Shown here piece by piece: positions 5,418 to 12,829 of a stretch of 14,123 bases of DNA (position 1 is its first letter; every line of letters begins with the position of its first letter). Under the pieces are notes generated by a model. That model worked only from the letters and a program-made list of their open reading frames with translations, had not been told where the DNA came from and ran no database searches. Source of the DNA: DASPXY01 sp038227745. GTDB taxonomy: Bacteria; Planctomycetota; Planctomycetia; Gemmatales; Gemmataceae. The translations under genes and the position numbers were made by a program. Location of the stretch: NCBI GenBank assembly GCA_038227745.1, contig JBBRPS010000186.1:1-14123 (forward strand). The letters run 5' to 3'.

Positions 5418-7574
5418 TCAATCGACGTACGGGTCAGCGCCCAGGTCCTTCAGGATCTCCTGCCGCTGCCGCTCGTACAGCATCAGGTCCACGCGCTGCT
5501 TGTAGTGCCGCTTCTCCACGCGCCGCTGCGCGACCAGGAAGATCTTCCCATACCTGTCCCAGTTGACGTTGCCGCCGCGCAGGCCGCGCTGCTTCAGCCG
5601 CTCCTGCTTCCTTGGCCCGAGTCCCTCAAGGAGCTCGTCGTCCAGCGACAGGAAGAACTGGCAGCTGCCCGGGTCGCCCTGGCGGCCGGCGCGCCCGGCG
5701 AGCTGGCGGTCGATGCGCCGTGCCTCGTGCCGCTCCGTGCCGAGCACGTGCAGCCCGCCCGCCGCCCGCACCTGCCGGCGATCCTCCTTCATGTTCTCGC
5801 GTGCCTCGATCTCCTCCACCGTGTGCTTCCACTCCTCCGGCGGCACGTCGAAGCGGGCGGCGTACTTCTCCTTGAGCTGCGCCCAGGCGATCGTCTCGGC
5901 GTTGCCGCCCAGGATGATGTCCGTGCCGCGGCCGGCCATGTTCGTCGCGATCGTCACCGCCCCCAGCCGGCCCGCCTGGGCCACGATGTCCGCCTCGCGG
6001 TCCACGTTCTCCGGCTTGGCGTTCAGCACCTGGTGCGGCACCCCCGCCGCCTTCAGCCGCGCGCTCAACTTCTCCGACTTCTCCACCGAGCGCGTGCCGA
6101 TCAGCACCGGCCGGCCCTGCCCGTGCAGCCGCACCACCTCCTCGGCGATGGCGTCGAACTTCGCGTCCTCCGTGGGGAAGACCCGGTCCGGCAGCGCCTT
6201 GCGGATCACCGGCTGGTTCGTCGGCACCGGCACCACCCAGATCTTGTACACGCGCCGGATCTCCCACCAGTTCTGCGCCGCCGTGCCCGTCATGCCGCAC
6301 AGCTTCTTGTACAGGCGGAAGTACTTCTGGAACGTGATCTGCGCCGCGTGGTCGGACGCCTTCGTGACCTGCACCTTCTCCTTCGCCTCGACCGCCTGGT
6401 GCAGCCCCTCGCGCCAGTGCCGGTCCGGCATGCGCCGCCCCGTGAACTCGTCGATGATGACGACCTTGCCGTCCTCGATCATGTAGTGCTGGTCGCGGCG
6501 GAAGCGGTGGTGCGCCTGGATGGCGCGCTCGACGTGCTCGTGCAGCTTGTCCATCGCGTGCGAGTGTTCGCCCACCGGCGGGTTCGAGTAGCGCACCACC
6601 TGCTTGCCGTCGTCGGTCAGCTCGATCTTCTGCTTCTTCTCGTCCAGCGTGAAGTGGACGTTGAGCTGCATGTCGCCGGCCAGGGTGTTGGCCCAGTGGT
6701 AGACGACCTGCTCCTCCTCCGTGGCGGGCCGCGTCGGCGAGGCGATGATGAGCGGCGTGCGCGCCTCATCGACGAAGATGTTGTCGGCCTCGTCCACGAG
6801 GGCGAAGTGATGGGCGCGCTGCACCTTGGGGTCGAGCGGCTTGATGTACTGGCCGTTGTTCGTCGTCCACGGCGCCCAGAAGGGCATCGTCTGCCCCTTG
6901 TCGCCGGCCACCTTGAGGCGGTCGCGCAGGAAGTCGAAGCCGAACTCCGAGGCGGTGCCATAGGTGATGTCGCACTTGTACGCCTTGGCGCGGTCCTGCT
7001 CGCCCATCTGCTGCTGCAGCACGCCAACCGTCAGGCCCAGGGCGCTGTAAATGGCCCCGGTCCACTCGGCGTCGCGGCGGGCCAGGTAGTCGTTGACCGT
7101 CGTGACGTGCGCTCCCTTGCCGGACAGGCAGTTGAGGGCGGTCGGCAGCGTGGCGACCAGCGTCTTGCCCTCGCCGGTGGCCAGCTCGCCCAGGGCGCAG
7201 CGGTGCAGGACCACGCCGCCGGCGAGCTGCACATCGAAGGGGCGCAGGCCGACACGGCGGACGGACGCCACGCACACCAGGCCGAACATCTCGGGCAGGA
7301 TGTGATCGAGCGACTCGCCGCCGCGCGCCCGGCCGCGCAGCTGCATGCCGCGCTGTTTCAGCTCGTCGTCGGAGAGTCGGCTGAACTCGCCTTCCCAGGA
7401 GCGGATGCGGTCGATCTGCAGGGCCGCCTGGGCCAGGCGCCGCTTCGACGGCGCGCCGAACAGGGCGCGGGCGTAGTTGAACAGACGCAGCCCCAGGCGC
7501 CGGTGGCCCGAGCGCGGCGCCACCTCAGGGGGGAGGACCGGGGGCGAACTGGTTTCCTGGGTGGTGGTGCTCAA
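5418..7574 (-). CDS. secA: Short SecA-type preprotein translocase ATPase
   Basis: The product is 718 aa from a TTG start; a GAGGG lies about 11 nt upstream and the next internal ATG (codon 77) would cut into the conserved N-terminal helices. Clear SecA motifs appear in order: GELATGEGKT (129-138, Walker A), DEAD-like LVDEADNIFVDEARTPLI (259-276), VVIIDEFTGRRMP (371-383), KLCGMTGTA (424-432), ATNMAGRGTDIILGGN (543-558) and QLAGRAGRQGDPGS (624-637). Both nucleotide-binding domains and the preprotein cross-linking region are complete. The protein stops at the first scaffold helix (AQRRVEKRHYKQRVDLMLYE), about 180 residues short of E. coli SecA (901 aa): the wing domain, two-helix finger and zinc-binding tail are missing. 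Because the reading frame ends cleanly in PYVD before a hairpin, it seems a conserved short paralogue, not a broken main SecA. It acts in the cytoplasm or at the membrane; whether it drives translocation is uncertain. Confidence 0.9.
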   Translation of the reverse strand: MSTTTQETSSPPVLPPEVAPRSGHRRLGLRLFNYARALFGAPSKRRLAQAALQIDRIRSWEGEFSRLSDDELKQRGMQLRGRARGGESLDHILPEMFGLVCVASVRRVGLRPFDVQLAGGVVLHRCALGELATGEGKTLVATLPTALNCLSGKGAHVTTVNDYLARRDAEWTGAIYSALGLTVGVLQQQMGEQDRAKAYKCDITYGTASEFGFDFLRDRLKVAGDKGQTMPFWAPWTTNNGQYIKPLDPKVQRAHHFALVDEADNIFVDEARTPLIIASPTRPATEEEQVVYHWANTLAGDMQLNVHFTLDEKKQKIELTDDGKQVVRYSNPPVGEHSHAMDKLHEHVERAIQAHHRFRRDQHYMIEDGKVVIIDEFTGRRMPDRHWREGLHQAVEAKEKVQVTKASDHAAQITFQKYFRLYKKLCGMTGTAAQNWWEIRRVYKIWVVPVPTNQPVIRKALPDRVFPTEDAKFDAIAEEVVRLHGQGRPVLIGTRSVEKSEKLSARLKAAGVPHQVLNAKPENVDREADIVAQAGRLGAVTIATNMAGRGTDIILGGNAETIAWAQLKEKYAARFDVPPEEWKHTVEEIEARENMKEDRRQVRAAGGLHVLGTERHEARRIDRQLAGRAGRQGDPGSCQFFLSLDDELLEGLGPRKQERLKQRGLRGGNVNWDRYGKIFLVAQRRVEKRHYKQRVDLMLYERQRQEILKDLGADPYVD

Positions 7575-8068
7575 GGTCGAACGTGCCCTCGATTCTGGCG
7601 GCGCGCAGGGGCTGACCGTGTGCGGCCCGCCGTGGGCCGCCCTGGGTCGCCGCCGGCCGCGGCACGGTACGCAAGGTCCGACACTCTTCTAGGGTAACAG
7701 AAGTTTCAGGCATCGCGAAGGGTATTTTGCGGCAAGAAAAAAAGCCGTCAGCTCGACCCTGAACCACCTCTCCCATGGCCAGGGCGAGCCGAACGGCTTT
7801 GTCCCCCTTGTTCGCAAATGCCGGACCGAATCGCCCCTGGAAACATTTCTCGCCGCTCCTATGTTCCAGGGCCTTGCCGACCATAGGGTTAGGAAAGAGA
7901 GTTTTTTCTCGGCGCGTGAAGGTTTCTCGAGGCCTCTCGGGAGACGCTACGAGATCAGGCGAGCGCTGCTCAAAATCCTGGCGATTCGGTCGCTGTCCGA
8001 TCCGAGGCGGGTGGGCTGTTGATTTGCTGAACTCGGGCGGCGGGCGGGCCGAAGATAATGAGGGCGAA
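7575..8068. other. Spacer between divergent secA and serine acetyltransferase
   Basis: No convincing gene is seen. One minus-strand frame is open from 8319 down to 7525 with a few protein-like stretches (for example KGDKAVRLALAMGEVVQG), but it has no ribosome site, runs into the secA start and has no recognisable domain. The only clear structure is the stem at 7733-7800. Confidence 0.45.
7734..7800 (-). terminator. Intrinsic terminator-like stem upstream of secA
   Basis: On the minus strand aaagccgt (7800-7793) pairs with acggcttt (7748-7741), with a second stem gctcg-a-ccct/agggcgagc inside, and seven T follow (acggctttttttcttgc). It precedes the secA start by about 165 nt. It may end a short minus-strand transcript or act as an attenuator in the secA leader. 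Confidence 0.5.
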
Positions 8069-8097
8069 TTGACGGGGTCGCGGCAGGCCCCTAAAAT
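8069..8097 (+). promoter_or_regulatory. Sigma-70-like promoter of the serine acetyltransferase gene
   Basis: TTGACG (8069-8074) and TAAAAT (8092-8097) have 17 bases between them and stand in a locally AT-richer patch. Transcription would begin near 8104, leaving a leader of about 220 nt before the ATG at 8325. Confidence 0.5.
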
Positions 8098-8181
8098 TCG
8101 GTACGTCGCGGACACCTGGCAAACCCGTCGAGGTGCAGGGTGGTTGCTCCCTTCTTTCAGTTCCCCGGTTGCGGCTGTACT

Positions 8182-8234
8182 CCGGCGATCGCCGGGCAGT
8201 GAGCGTGCGGGACTGGCGCCGCGGGCGCCGGTCC
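8182..8234 (+). promoter_or_regulatory. Two GC-rich stems in the serine acetyltransferase leader
   Basis: ccggcgatcgccgg (8182-8195) is a perfect 14-bp palindrome. ggactggcgcc (8210-8220) pairs with ggcgccggtcc (8224-8234) over 11 positions with one G-U pair and a gcg loop. The placement within a long leader suggests regulation of mRNA folding, but no known riboswitch class is recognised. Confidence 0.35.
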
Positions 8235-8310
8235 CTCCCCGGGATCGCCTGCTTTCCCTCCCCGACTTCCGGCTGCGGACACTCACGGGCGCGGCGACGC
8301 CGCGCTCTCC

Positions 8311-8316
8311 AAGGAG
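8311..8316 (+). promoter_or_regulatory. Ribosome binding site fixing the serine acetyltransferase start
   Basis: AAGGAG lies 8 nt before the ATG at 8325. It decides against the upstream in-frame ATG at 8133, whose extra 64 residues are arginine- and proline-rich without family similarity. Confidence 0.8.
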
Positions 8317-8324
8317 CATTCCCG

Positions 8325-9272
8325 ATGGCCACCGACATTCGGCTCAAGGAAGGCCTGCCTGAAATCACCGAGGCCCTCGTCGCGACCTATACCGAGTGCA
8401 AATACATCAACCACCTCGGGCACAGTCCCCTGCCCAGCCGCGAGGCGATCGCGGACATCCTCTGTGACCTGATGGACATCCTCTACCCCGGCTTCGTCCG
8501 CCGGCAGAACCTGCACATCGGCAACGTCGAGTACCACGTCGGCGACCTGATCGACGGCCTGCACGACAAGCTGACGCAGCAGACGGCCCGCGCTCTGCGC
8601 CACGACTTCGACAACGAGGCCGCCCCGCCCGTCGATTTCGAGGCGCTGGCGCAGCAGAAAGCGATTGAGCTGCTCAGGCGCCTGCCGGAGCTGCGCTACC
8701 TCCTGGAGCAGGACGTGCAGGCGGCGTTCCTGGGCGACCCGGCCGCCAAGACGCACCATGAGATCGTCTTCTGCTACCCCGGCCTGGAGGCGGTCACAGT
8801 CTACCGCCTGGCGCACGAGCTGCTGCTGCTGGGCGTGCCGCTGATCCCGCGCATGATGACGGAGCACGCGCACTCCAAGACGGGCATCGACATCCACCCC
8901 GGAGCGCGGATCGGCCCGGGCTTCTTCATCGACCACGGCACCGGCGTGGTGATCGGCGAGACGTGCGACATCGGCCGCAACGTCAAGCTCTACCAGGGCG
9001 TGACGCTGGGAGCGCTGAGCTTCCCACGCGACGCCTCGGGCAACATCATCCGCGGTATGAAGCGCCACCCGACCCTGGAGGACGAGGTGGTGGTCTACGC
9101 CAACGCCACCATCCTCGGCGGCGAGACGGTGATCGGCCATCATGCGGTGATCGGCTCGAGCGTGTGGCTGACGCACAGCGTCCCGCCGCACACGCTGGTG
9201 TCGCTGGAGAAGCCGTCGCTGCGCATCAAGGGGCCGGGGACGCAAGACCTCGTACCGCTATACCAGATTTAA
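8325..9272 (+). CDS. cysE: Serine O-acetyltransferase (CysE/EpsC type)
   Basis: This 315-aa enzyme should transfer acetyl from acetyl-CoA to L-serine, giving O-acetylserine, the first step of cysteine synthesis in the cytoplasm. Residues 1-160 form the helical N-terminal domain of the EpsC-like subgroup. From about 180 a left-handed beta helix of hexapeptide repeats begins (for example IDIHPGARIGPGFFIDHG). The catalytic pair of E. coli CysE (Asp143, His158) aligns with Asp189 of GIDIHP and His204 of FIDHGTG, keeping the exact 15-residue spacing, and His193 matches His248 of KRHPTL. A nine-residue longer loop (FPRDASGNIIRGM) precedes that histidine. The C-terminal tail (TQDLVPLYQI) ends in isoleucine, as needed for docking into CysK in the classical cysteine synthase complex. 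No cysK neighbour is present in the window. Confidence 0.93.
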   Translation: MATDIRLKEGLPEITEALVATYTECKYINHLGHSPLPSREAIADILCDLMDILYPGFVRRQNLHIGNVEYHVGDLIDGLHDKLTQQTARALRHDFDNEAAPPVDFEALAQQKAIELLRRLPELRYLLEQDVQAAFLGDPAAKTHHEIVFCYPGLEAVTVYRLAHELLLLGVPLIPRMMTEHAHSKTGIDIHPGARIGPGFFIDHGTGVVIGETCDIGRNVKLYQGVTLGALSFPRDASGNIIRGMKRHPTLEDEVVVYANATILGGETVIGHHAVIGSSVWLTHSVPPHTLVSLEKPSLRIKGPGTQDLVPLYQI

Positions 9273-9302
9273 TGGGGCGGAAAAATCCGCTCCCGTTTAG
9301 CC

Positions 9303-9319
9303 GCGCGGCGCCGCCGCGC
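9303..9319 (+). terminator. Weak terminator-like stem after cysE
   Basis: gcgcggc and gccgcgc pair perfectly around a gcc loop, 30 nt after the cysE stop. No T-run follows, so it may be only a GC-rich palindrome. A smaller gcgga-aaaa-tccgc stem lies at 9277-9290. Confidence 0.3.
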
Positions 9320-9413
9320 CGGATTGCCTTCCCCGTCGCGTTTCGCACACTATACCCCTGTCCGCCCAACGTGGAGGAACCCGTCGCGCCCCTGACCGCC
9401 CAGGTACCGCACC

Positions 9414-12400
9414 ATGCGAACGCTCCGTGACCTCGAAAAACAACTCCCCATCTCCGCCGAGAACGGCCTGACCCTCGAAGGCGCCGCCCAGAGCCGCGAC
9501 CGCTTCGGCAGCAACCGCCTGACGCCCCTGCCGCGCGAGCCGCTCTGGAAAAAGTTCATCGAGAAGTTCGACGAGCCGATCATCAAGATCCTCCTCGGCG
9601 CCGCCCTGCTGTCGATGATCGTGGATCTGTTCAAGGCCAGCCCCACCGTCGGCGGCGTCGCCGTCGGCGTGGTCGTGCTCCTCATTGCCGGCGCCTACGT
9701 GCTGCGGCAAGGGTACTGGATTCCTTCGCTCCTCTTCGGCTCCGCGATCGTGCTGTTCTTCGTCGGCCTGGCCACGGGCCACGTCCTCGTCGAGGGGCTG
9801 GCGGTGATGGTCGCGGTGATCCTGGCGACGGGGGTGGCGTTCGCCAGCGAGTACAAGAGCGACCGCGAGTTCGAGATGCTCAACGCCCGCAAGGAGTCCC
9901 TGCGCGCCAAGCTGCTGCGCAACGGACAGTTCATCACCGTGCCGCTCGAACAGGTCGTCGTCGGCGACACCGTCGTGCTGGAGATGGGCGACGAGATCTC
10001 CGCGGACGGCCGGCTCGTCAAGGCCAACGAGCTGTACATCGACCAGTCGCTGATGACCGGCGAGTCCGAGCCGGTCCGCAAGCAGGTTCGCGCCGACGAC
10101 ACCGCCGACGGCCCCGACCAGCCCGGCTGCCTCTACCGCGGCACCCAGGTCGTGGACGGCGTCGGCGCCATGATCGTCACCGAGGTCGGCGACGACACCG
10201 CCCTGGGCCAGATCGCTCGCCGCCTCTCCGCCGACGACGAGGAAGAGGAGGCAGAAGGCGAAGCCGCCGCGGCGGCGACCGAGGAGAAGCGCGTCAAGCG
10301 CAAGCTGACCATCTCCAAGGAACTGACGCCCCTGCAGGAGAAGCTGACCAACCTCGCGGACCTCATCAGCAAGGTCGGTTACATCGCGGCGGTGCTGATC
10401 TTCCTGGCGCAGCTGCTGCACGGCCTGATCGTCGGCAAGGTCTACTGGCCGGCGAACGGCGAGGAGTTCCTGTCGGTCTTCGGCGTGTTGCTCGGCTACT
10501 TCGTCAACATGGTTATCATCATCGTCGTCGCGGTGCCCGAGGGCCTGCCGATGAGCGTGACCGTGTCGCTGGCCCTGGCCATGCAGAAGATGACGCGCGC
10601 CAACTCGCTGGTGCGCCAGCTCGTCGCCTGTGAGACGATCGGCTCGGCGACGGTGATCTGTTCCGACAAGACGGGCACGCTGACGCAGAACAAGATGCAG
10701 GTCGCGCGCCTGTGCTTCGACGGCAAGACCTTCGACCGCGGCACGCCGGAGTGGGCCAACCCCGACCCGCACGTACCGTGGCCGCGCGCCGGCAAGCCCG
10801 TGGACTGGGTCGTCCTCAACGCGGCCGTCAACTCGACCGCCAACCTGGAGCAGAAGGAGGGGAAATTCGTCGCGGTCGGCAACTCCACCGAGGGCGCCCT
10901 CTTGCAGTGGCTGAACGAGTCCGGCCTGACCTACGAGAAGCTGCGGCTGCAGTTCGAGCCGCTCTACCAGATCCACTTCTCGTCCGAGCGCAAGCGCATG
11001 ACGTCGGTCATCCGCTACGGCGACCGGCTGGTGGCGCTGGCCAAGGGCGCTCCGGAGTGGGTGCTGCAAAGCAGCACGCACTACCAGGCCGCCGACGGCA
11101 TGCCGAGAGAGTGGACGCCCGAGGCGCGGCAGCGCGTCGAAGACCAGCTGCGCGACTCGGCGGCGCAGGCCATGCGCACCCTGGCGTTCGGCTACACCCA
11201 CCTGCCAGCCGAGATCCCCGCCGATCAAGACGCGCTGCACGCGCGGCGAGACGTCATCGAGAACGGCCTGGTGTTCGTGGGCTTCGTGGCCATCCGCGAC
11301 CCGCTGCGCGAGGACGTCAAGGACGCGGTCGCCCACTGCCGTCAGGCGGGCATCGCGGTGAAGATGATCACCGGCGACAACGTCGAGACGGCCCGCGCCA
11401 TCGCCTACGAGATCGGCCTGGTGGACCGCCGCGACGCGCCGATCAACACCGACGACGCGGTCGTGCTGACCAGCGATCGGTTCAACCAGCTCAGCGATGA
11501 GGAGCTGAAAGCGCGGCTGCCGCGGCTGCAGGTGCTGGCGCGGGCGCGGCCGCTGGACAAGTTCCGCATCGTCAAGGTACTGCAAGAAATGGGGGAGGTC
11601 GTGGCGGTGACGGGCGACGGCACCAACGACGCCCCGGCGCTGAAGAAGGCGGACGTCGGCCTGGCGATGGGCATCGCCGGCACGGAGGTGTCGAAGGAGG
11701 CGAGCAAGATCGTGCTGCTCGACGACGCCTTCTCGACGATCGTCAAGGCGGTGATGTGGGGCCGCTCGCTGTACGAGAACATCCAGCGCTTCATCCAGTT
11801 CCAGTTGACGATCAACGTTAGCGCCCTGGCGATCTTCTTCCTGGGCACGCTGTTCTTCCAGGTGGAGGCGCCGTTCACGGTGCTGCAGCTGCTGTGGATC
11901 AACGTCATCATGGACACGTTCGCGTCGATCGCGCTGTGCTCGGAGCCGCCGCGGGCCGGCGTGATGCGGTTGCCGCCGAAGAAGCGCGACGAAAACATCC
12001 TGACGCCGGCAATGAAGAAGACCATCCTCATCACGGCGGGCTTCTTCATCGTCGTGATGCTCGGCCTGCTGGTGCTGATGAAGGGCAACCCGGAGAAGCC
12101 CGGCCTGCTCGCCGGTGAAGGGCTGTGGTCGGCGCAGGTCGCGGGGACTCGGGTCGAATTGCCCGCGACGGACCTGGGGAAGAACGAGAAAGGCCACTGG
12201 GTCGTGAAGGAAACGGCGGCGGACTCCGTCCTGCGCGGGCGGGAGGCGGAAGTGTCGTTCACGGTGCTGCAGGTGACCCTGTTCTTCTCGATCTACGTGT
12301 TTTTCCAGGTGTGGAATCAGATCAACTGCCGGTCGCTGACGCCGGACACGAGCGGGCTGTACCGGCTGTTCCAGAACCCGACGTTCTTGATGATCGCGAG

Positions 12401-12566
12401 CATAGTGGCGATCGGACAGGTCGCGATCGTGACCTTCGGCGGTACCCTATTCAAGGTGGAGCCACTCAGCCCGATGTACTGGCTAGGCATCATCGCGGGT
12501 ACCTCGACGGTGCTGGTCTTCGCGGAGATCGCGCGGCGCATCCGCATGGCCGCCGTTCGGACTTGA
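9414..12566 (+). CDS. P2B-type (PMCA-like) Ca2+-transporting ATPase
   Basis: This 1050-aa P-type ATPase carries TGES at 215-218 (actuator), PEGLP at 375-379 (M4), DKTGTLT with phospho-acceptor Asp418, KGAPE at 544-548 (nucleotide binding), MITGDN at 651-656 and TGDGTNDAP at 733-741. M5 reads NVSA (Asn801, Ala804) and M6 NVIMD (Asn830, Asp834). Alanine and methionine replace SERCA Glu771 and Thr799, as in plasma-membrane Ca2+ pumps, which supports a single Ca2+ site and class P2B. M7-M10 are visible at about 870-889, 949-967, 990-1010 and 1022-1041. Two extra hydrophobic segments (about 79-98 and 103-121) lie between M1 (56-73) and M2 (127-144), and an acidic-then-basic insert (273-297) precedes M3. 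The expected role is ATP-driven Ca2+ export across the inner membrane. The start ATG has no strong ribosome site nearby. No functional link to cysE is apparent. Confidence 0.93.
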   Translation: MRTLRDLEKQLPISAENGLTLEGAAQSRDRFGSNRLTPLPREPLWKKFIEKFDEPIIKILLGAALLSMIVDLFKASPTVGGVAVGVVVLLIAGAYVLRQGYWIPSLLFGSAIVLFFVGLATGHVLVEGLAVMVAVILATGVAFASEYKSDREFEMLNARKESLRAKLLRNGQFITVPLEQVVVGDTVVLEMGDEISADGRLVKANELYIDQSLMTGESEPVRKQVRADDTADGPDQPGCLYRGTQVVDGVGAMIVTEVGDDTALGQIARRLSADDEEEEAEGEAAAAATEEKRVKRKLTISKELTPLQEKLTNLADLISKVGYIAAVLIFLAQLLHGLIVGKVYWPANGEEFLSVFGVLLGYFVNMVIIIVVAVPEGLPMSVTVSLALAMQKMTRANSLVRQLVACETIGSATVICSDKTGTLTQNKMQVARLCFDGKTFDRGTPEWANPDPHVPWPRAGKPVDWVVLNAAVNSTANLEQKEGKFVAVGNSTEGALLQWLNESGLTYEKLRLQFEPLYQIHFSSERKRMTSVIRYGDRLVALAKGAPEWVLQSSTHYQAADGMPREWTPEARQRVEDQLRDSAAQAMRTLAFGYTHLPAEIPADQDALHARRDVIENGLVFVGFVAIRDPLREDVKDAVAHCRQAGIAVKMITGDNVETARAIAYEIGLVDRRDAPINTDDAVVLTSDRFNQLSDEELKARLPRLQVLARARPLDKFRIVKVLQEMGEVVAVTGDGTNDAPALKKADVGLAMGIAGTEVSKEASKIVLLDDAFSTIVKAVMWGRSLYENIQRFIQFQLTINVSALAIFFLGTLFFQVEAPFTVLQLLWINVIMDTFASIALCSEPPRAGVMRLPPKKRDENILTPAMKKTILITAGFFIVVMLGLLVLMKGNPEKPGLLAGEGLWSAQVAGTRVELPATDLGKNEKGHWVVKETAADSVLRGREAEVSFTVLQVTLFFSIYVFFQVWNQINCRSLTPDTSGLYRLFQNPTFLMIASIVAIGQVAIVTFGGTLFKVEPLSPMYWLGIIAGTSTVLVFAEIARRIRMAAVRT

Positions 12567-12623
12567 ACTGCGCAGTTGCCGGGAAGAAGCCGCACAGGAG
12601 CCTTTCCCCGAGGGTTCGAGGGG

Positions 12624-12730
12624 GATTCTGTCACACCATTCTGTCGGGGTGACAGAATCATCCACGGCGCAAGTCCTTACCAGCCAAAGGTCCTGGTACG
12701 ACCTGCGACCATTCTGTCACCTGTCACACA
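12624..12730. repeat. REP-like element F (ggtgacagaat family)
   Basis: gattctgtcac (12624-12634) and gtgacagaatc (12649-12659) form an 11-bp perfect inverted repeat around a loop that carries another attctgtc. A further copy, ccattctgtcacctgtcac, follows at 12710-12728. In minus orientation each reads ggtg(t)gacagaat, related to the GGKGWC head of the other elements. It separates the Ca2+-ATPase from the ATPase operon. Confidence 0.75.
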
Positions 12731-12766
12731 AGGTGTGTCCTCCCGGCACGGAACCGTCATTTGCTG

Positions 12767-12795
12767 TTGTACGCCAGATTTGACGTACGTATAAT
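12767..12795 (+). promoter_or_regulatory. Strong sigma-70-like promoter of the ATPase operon
   Basis: TTGTAC (12767-12772) and a perfect TATAAT (12790-12795) are separated by 17 bases. Transcription would start near 12802, about 28 nt before the chosen ATG. Confidence 0.6.
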
Positions 12796-12805
12796 TTGAC
12801 GTACG
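12778..12805 (+). promoter_or_regulatory. Two 12-bp direct repeats forming a likely operator
   Basis: atttgacgtacg occurs at 12778-12789 and 12794-12805, one overlapping the spacer and the other the start-site side of TATAAT. The period of 16 bp and the internal acgtacgt palindrome suggest a repressor site that blocks RNA polymerase. The regulator is unknown; the winged-helix end of the downstream protein is a candidate. Confidence 0.5.
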
Positions 12806-12829
12806 ATGCGGCGGCTCACGGAGTATGCG

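Noticed and set aside
5382..7697. 771-aa open frame on the plus strand
   Set aside because: It is antisense to secA, with leucine-, arginine- and histidine-rich composition typical of shadow frames in GC-rich DNA.
7525..8319. 264-aa minus-strand frame in the secA-cysE spacer
   Set aside because: No ribosome site, no domain, overlaps the secA start and the terminator-like stem; only short parts look protein-like.
9324..9356. Promoter for the Ca2+-ATPase (TTGCCT ... TATACC)
   Set aside because: Spacing is 21 bases and alternatives have poor -35 boxes.
9297..12197. 966-aa open frame on the minus strand
   Set aside because: It is antisense to the Ca2+-ATPase gene, whose motifs are unmistakable; composition is that of a shadow frame.
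12780..12785. TTGACG as a -35 box for the TATAAT at 12790
   Set aside because: Only 4 bases separate them; TTGTAC at 12767 has the proper 17-base spacing.
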